64,000 nt of DNA from Ancylobacter dichloromethanicus (GTDB lineage: Bacteria > Pseudomonadota > Alphaproteobacteria > Rhizobiales > Xanthobacteraceae), in contig NZ_JAHBGC010000050.1 of NCBI RefSeq assembly GCF_018390645.1, forward strand, positions 1 to 64,000. The letters run 5' to 3'. Every line of letters starts with the position of its first letter. Position 1 is the stretch's first letter. The position numbers were made by a program, and so were the translations under genes. Shown piece by piece: positions 60,400 through 64,000 of this stretch. The notes under the pieces were generated by a model. The model was not told the DNA's origin. It did no database searches and saw only the letters and a list, made by a program, of their open reading frames with translations.

Positions 60400-62553
60400 G
60401 TGAACATCCACGCCCCAAACAGTAGAAGCGTGCAAGTGCTCGGCATCGATGCCGGCGGCACCATGACGGATACGTTTTTCGTCGATTCCGACGGCGATTT
60501 CGTCGTCGGCAAAGCGCAAAGCACCCCGGAAAACGAAGCGTTGGCTCTGATCGCCTCAAGCGAGGACGGCCTGGGCGCCTGGGGCCTCTCGCTCGGCGAC
60601 GGCCTGAAGGGTCTTCAGACCGGCGTCTATTCCGGCACCGCGATGCTGAACCGCGTGGTCCAGCGCAAGGGCCTGAAATGCGGCCTCATCGTCAACAGCG
60701 GCATGGAAGACTTCCACCGCATGGGCCGGGCGATCCAGTGCTATCTCGGCTACGCCTATGAGGACCGCATCCACCTCAACACCCACCGCTACGACCCGCC
60801 GCTGGTGCCGCGCAACCTGACGCGCGGCGTGGTCGAGCGGATCGACATGTTCGGCACGGTGGTCATCCCGCTGCGCGAGGAGAGCGCCCGCCAGGCGGCG
60901 CGTGATCTGATCGCCGCCGATGTCGAGGGCGTCGTCATCAGCCTGCTGCATTCCTACAAGAACGCCGATCATGAGCGCCGGGTGCGCGACATCGTGACGG
61001 AAGAGATCGCGAAGAGCGGCAAGGCGATCCCGGTCTTCGCCTCGGCGGACTATTATCCGGTGCGCAAGGAGACCCACCGCACCAACACCACCATCCTGGA
61101 AGGCTATGCGGCCGAGCCGTCGCGCCAGACGCTGAAGAAGATCTCCGACGCCTTCAAGGAGCACGGCACCAAGTTCGACTTCCGCGTCATGGCGACCCAT
61201 GGCGGCACCATCTCCTGGAAGGCCAAGGAACTCGCCCGCACCATCGTCTCCGGCCCGATCGGCGGCGTCATCGGTGCCAAATATCTCGGCGAGGTGCTGG
61301 GCTATGGCAACATCGCCTGCTCGGATATCGGCGGCACATCCTTCGACGTGGCGCTGATCACCCAGGGCGAGCTGACCATCAAGAACGACCCGGACATGGC
61401 CCGGCTCGTGCTGTCGCTGCCGCTGGTGGCGATGGATTCGGTCGGCGCCGGGGCCGGCTCCTTCATCCGCCTCGACCCCTACACCAAGGCGATCAAGCTC
61501 GGACCGGATTCGGCCGGCTACCGCGTCGGCGTGTGCTGGAAGGAGAGCGGCATCGAGACGGTGACGATTTCCGACTGCCACATGGTGCTCGGCTATCTGA
61601 ACCCGGACAACTTCCTCGGCGGCGCGGTCAAGCTCGACCGACAGCGCTCGGTGGATGCCATCAAGGCGCAGGTCGCCGACCCGCTCGGCCTGTCGGTCGA
61701 GGACGCCGCGGCCGGCGTCATCGAGCTGCTCGACTCCGACCTGCGCGACTATCTGCGCTCAATGATCTCGGCCAAGGGTTACTCGCCGCAGAGCTTCGTC
61801 TGCTTCTCCTATGGCGGCGCGGGGCCGGTCCACACCTATGGCTACACCGAGGGGCTCGGCTTCGAGGACGTGATCGTTCCCGCCTGGGCGGCGGGCTTCT
61901 CGGCCTTCGGCTGCGCGGCTGCGGATTTCGAATACCGCTACGACAAGTCGCTCGACATCAACCTCGCGCCCGACGCGCCGGCCGGCCAGCAGGAGCAGGC
62001 GTCAAAGACGCTCCAGTCGGCCTGGGACGAGCTGACCCGCAACGTGCTCGAGGAGTTCAAGCTGAACGGCTACGACGCCGATCAGGTCACGCTGCAGCCC
62101 GGCTATCGCATGCAGTATCGCGGCCAGCTCAACGATCTGGAGATCGAATCGCCGCTGCCTTCCGCCGATACGGCGGACGACTGGGGGCAATTGGTGGATG
62201 CCTTCAACACCACCTACGGGCGGGTCTATGCCGCCTCGGCCCGCTCGCCCGAGCTCGGCTATTCGGTGACCGGCGCGATCATGCGCGGCTCCGTGCCGAT
62301 CCAGAAGCCGAAGATCCCCAAGGAGCCCCTCGAAGGCGAGACCCCGCCGGAAGAGGCCAAGCTCGGCACGCGCAAATTCTACCGCAAGAAGCGCTGGGTC
62401 GATGCGCAGCTCTACCGGATGGAGTCCCTGCGCCCGGGCAACCGCGTCGCTGGCCCCGCCATCATCGAATCCGACGCGACCACCTTCGTCGTCCCGGACG
62501 GCTTCGAGACCTTCCTCGACGGGCATCGCCTCTTCCACCTGAAGGAAGTCTAA
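60400..62553 (+). CDS. acxA: Acetone carboxylase beta subunit (hydantoinase A/oxoprolinase family)
   Basis: Acetone carboxylase turns acetone, bicarbonate and ATP into acetoacetate, AMP and phosphate. The 717-residue subunit, starting at GTG 60400 with GGAGG six bases ahead, has the same length as I recall for Xanthobacter AcxA. It has the ATP motif QVLGIDAGGTMTDTFFVD, the long AcxA-like stretch with GVYSGTAMLNRVVQRKG, MATHGGTISWKAKELARTIV, ACSDIGGTSFDVALITQGE and the C terminus ESDATTFVVPDGFETFLDG. This subunit activates the ketone by phosphorylation. acxB follows by 41 bases; acxC should lie beyond the window. Confidence 0.95.
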   Translation: MNIHAPNSRSVQVLGIDAGGTMTDTFFVDSDGDFVVGKAQSTPENEALALIASSEDGLGAWGLSLGDGLKGLQTGVYSGTAMLNRVVQRKGLKCGLIVNSGMEDFHRMGRAIQCYLGYAYEDRIHLNTHRYDPPLVPRNLTRGVVERIDMFGTVVIPLREESARQAARDLIAADVEGVVISLLHSYKNADHERRVRDIVTEEIAKSGKAIPVFASADYYPVRKETHRTNTTILEGYAAEPSRQTLKKISDAFKEHGTKFDFRVMATHGGTISWKAKELARTIVSGPIGGVIGAKYLGEVLGYGNIACSDIGGTSFDVALITQGELTIKNDPDMARLVLSLPLVAMDSVGAGAGSFIRLDPYTKAIKLGPDSAGYRVGVCWKESGIETVTISDCHMVLGYLNPDNFLGGAVKLDRQRSVDAIKAQVADPLGLSVEDAAAGVIELLDSDLRDYLRSMISAKGYSPQSFVCFSYGGAGPVHTYGYTEGLGFEDVIVPAWAAGFSAFGCAAADFEYRYDKSLDINLAPDAPAGQQEQASKTLQSAWDELTRNVLEEFKLNGYDADQVTLQPGYRMQYRGQLNDLEIESPLPSADTADDWGQLVDAFNTTYGRVYAASARSPELGYSVTGAIMRGSVPIQKPKIPKEPLEGETPPEEAKLGTRKFYRKKRWVDAQLYRMESLRPGNRVAGPAIIESDATTFVVPDGFETFLDGHRLFHLKEV

Positions 62554-62594
62554 GCGCGGCCCCTCCCATAACAACGAACTGAGGAAACAGAGCC

Positions 62595-64000
62595 ATGAAC
62601 GTCAATGTTCGATCCGAGGACATCGAGGGCGCGACGCGCGGCATCGTGCGCGGCGGCGAGACCTTGAAGGAGCACCGCGACCGCCTGATGGAGGCGACGA
62701 AGCGGACGAAGCACTATGCCGGCCTTAAGACGATGGAGCTGCGCGACAGCCAGCCCATCCAGTACAACAAGCTGTTCTCGCGGCTTCGCGCCGGCGTGGT
62801 CGACGCTCGCGAGACCGCCAAGAAGATCGCCGCCTCGCCGATCGTCGAGCAGGAGGGCGAGCTCTGCTTCACCCTCTACAACGCGGCGGGCGACAGCATC
62901 CTCACCTCCACCGGCATCATCATCCACGTCGGCACGATGGGCGCGGCGATCAAATACATGATCGAGAACGGCTGGGAGTCCAATCCCGGCGTCCGCGACA
63001 AGGACATCTTCTGCAACAACGACTGCCTGATCGGCAACGTCCACCCCTGCGACATCCATACCATCGTGCCGATCTTCTGGGAGGGCGAGCTGATCGGCTG
63101 GGTCGGCGGCGTCACCCACGTCATCGACACCGGCTCGGTGGGCCCGGGCTCCATGTCCACCGGCCAGGTGCAGCGTTTCGGCGACGGCTATCAGATCACC
63201 TGCCGCAGGGTCGGCGAGAACGACACGCTGTTCCGCGACTGGCTGCATGAGAGCCAGCGCATGGTGCGCACCACGCGCTATTGGATGCTGGACGAGCGCA
63301 CCCGCATCGCCGGCTGCCACATGATCCGCAAGCTGGTCGAGGAGGTGATCGCCGAGGAGGGCATCGAGAACTACTGGAAATTCGCCTATGAGGCGGTCGA
63401 GCACGGCCGTGTCGGCCTTCAGAACCGCATCAAGGCGATGACCATTCCCGGCACCTACCGGCAGGTCGGCTTCGTCGACGTGCCCTATGCCCATGACGAC
63501 GTGCGCGTCCCGTCGGACTTCGCCAAGCTCGACACCATCATGCACGCACCCTCCGAGATCACGATCCGGGGCGACGGGACGTGGCGGCTCGACTTCGAGG
63601 GATCGAGCCGCTGGGGCTGGCACACCTACAACGCCCATCAGGTCAGCTTCACCTCGGGCATCTGGGTGATGATGACGCAGACGCTGATCCCCTCCGAGAT
63701 GATCAATGACGGGGCGGCCTACGGCACCGAGTTCCGCCTGCCCAAGGGCACCTGGATGAACCCGGACGACCGCCGCGTCGCCTTCTCCTATTCCTGGCAC
63801 TTCCTGGTCTCGGCCTGGACGGCGCTTTGGCGCGGGCTGTCACGCTCCTATTACGGGCGCGGCTATCTGGAGGAGGTCAACGCCGGCAACGCCAACACCT
63901 CGAACTGGCTCCAGGGCGGTGGCTTTAACCAGTATGACGAGATTCACGCCGTCAACTCGTTCGAATGCGCCGCCAACGGCACCGGCGCCACCGCCGTCCA
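62595..64000 (+). CDS. acxB: Acetone carboxylase alpha subunit (hydantoinase B family), cut by the window end
   Basis: The open frame from ATG 62595 (GAGGAA eight bases ahead) runs to the end of the window for 468 codons; full AcxB is about 770 residues. It starts MNVNVRSEDIEGATRGIVRG and contains KLFSRLRAGVVDARETAKKI, CLIGNVHPCDIHTIVPIFWE, GWVGGVTHVIDTGSVGPGSM and YLEEVNAGNANTSNWLQGGG, all as in HyuB-type acetone carboxylase subunits that carry the metal site (HPCDIHT likely holds ligands) and perform carboxylation. It is translated with acxA under the sigma-54 promoter. Confidence 0.93.
   Translation, partial: MNVNVRSEDIEGATRGIVRGGETLKEHRDRLMEATKRTKHYAGLKTMELRDSQPIQYNKLFSRLRAGVVDARETAKKIAASPIVEQEGELCFTLYNAAGDSILTSTGIIIHVGTMGAAIKYMIENGWESNPGVRDKDIFCNNDCLIGNVHPCDIHTIVPIFWEGELIGWVGGVTHVIDTGSVGPGSMSTGQVQRFGDGYQITCRRVGENDTLFRDWLHESQRMVRTTRYWMLDERTRIAGCHMIRKLVEEVIAEEGIENYWKFAYEAVEHGRVGLQNRIKAMTIPGTYRQVGFVDVPYAHDDVRVPSDFAKLDTIMHAPSEITIRGDGTWRLDFEGSSRWGWHTYNAHQVSFTSGIWVMMTQTLIPSEMINDGAAYGTEFRLPKGTWMNPDDRRVAFSYSWHFLVSAWTALWRGLSRSYYGRGYLEEVNAGNANTSNWLQGGGFNQYDEIHAVNSFECAANGTGATAV

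Noticed and set aside
1-64000. CRISPR arrays, tRNA or rRNA genes, and a replication origin
   Set aside because: No regularly spaced repeats, no tRNA-like cloverleaf or rRNA sequence, and no repABC, parAB or dnaA-type region was seen.

Overview
The window is GC-rich, gene-dense DNA from an alphaproteobacterium. The best pointer to a lineage is the right end: acxR-acxA-acxB, with proteins that look very close to the acetone carboxylase system of Xanthobacter. A member of the Hyphomicrobiales (Xanthobacter, Ancylobacter or Starkeya-like) is therefore likely, but this rests on remembered family resemblance, not a search. No rRNA, tRNA, CRISPR array or replication origin was seen. Scars of past rearrangement are frequent: an IS21-like terminus, an IS630 transposase remnant, and fragments of two P-type ATPases, chrA, a DUF2493 gene and a DUF305 gene. 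This suggests an accessory metal and stress island.

Layout. 1-1.2 kb: junk of broken metal and plasmid genes. 1.2-6.7 kb: membrane ferric-reductase-like flavoprotein, DUF2934 protein, alpha-glucan phosphorylase, CBS-BON protein, DUF6629 membrane protein. 6.9-10.3 kb: copper module cueR-copA facing copZ, controlled by two identical CueR operators in mirror arrangement. 10.6-20.5 kb: minus-strand run of MgtC/DUF4010 protein, archaeal-type AMP/thymidine phosphorylase, beta-CASP metallo-hydrolase, divergent phosphoketolase, PRPP synthetase and a CopB-type ATPase. 21-26.2 kb: Na+/H+ antiporter, IS630 scar, DHFR-like protein, DUF1232 protein, mntP behind a yybP-ykoY manganese riboswitch, and a secreted protein of unknown function. 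26.3-39.8 kb: large copper resistance locus in two opposed operons (cytochrome b561, DUF411, CusF-like, cupredoxin, multicopper oxidase, TolC-like lipoprotein; then small Cys/Met-rich proteins, FixH-like, CusB, CusA, second multicopper oxidase). 40-45 kb: nitroreductase, AI-2E family protein, Ca2+-type P-ATPase. 45-57.9 kb: polyhydroxybutyrate (PHB) region with phaB, an RbbA-like ABC exporter with HlyD partner, phasin, TetR regulator, phaC, phaZ and an unusual oxidoreductase-patatin fusion. 58-64 kb: sigma-54 activator AcxR and the acetone carboxylase genes, cut by the window end.

How they work together. Two themes dominate. One is copper defence in every compartment: CopA/CopZ/CueR in cytosol and inner membrane, CopB, CusAB-TolC export, periplasmic oxidases and copper-binding proteins. 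The other resembles low-oxygen or energy-stress loci known from other proteobacteria: glucan phosphorylase, phosphoketolase, nucleotide phosphorylase, PRPP synthetase, Ca2+-type ATPase, PHB synthesis and mobilisation, and RbbA-like ABC exporter. Candidate FNR/FixK-type boxes at 2587, 20601 and 51601 fit this. The most interesting hypothesis is that the 12.0-18.3 kb operon, with glgP, is a phosphorolytic energy-salvage module that turns RNA or nucleotides and glycogen into sugar phosphates and acetyl phosphate without spending ATP. Acetone carboxylase makes acetoacetate, which can feed the neighbouring PHB genes.
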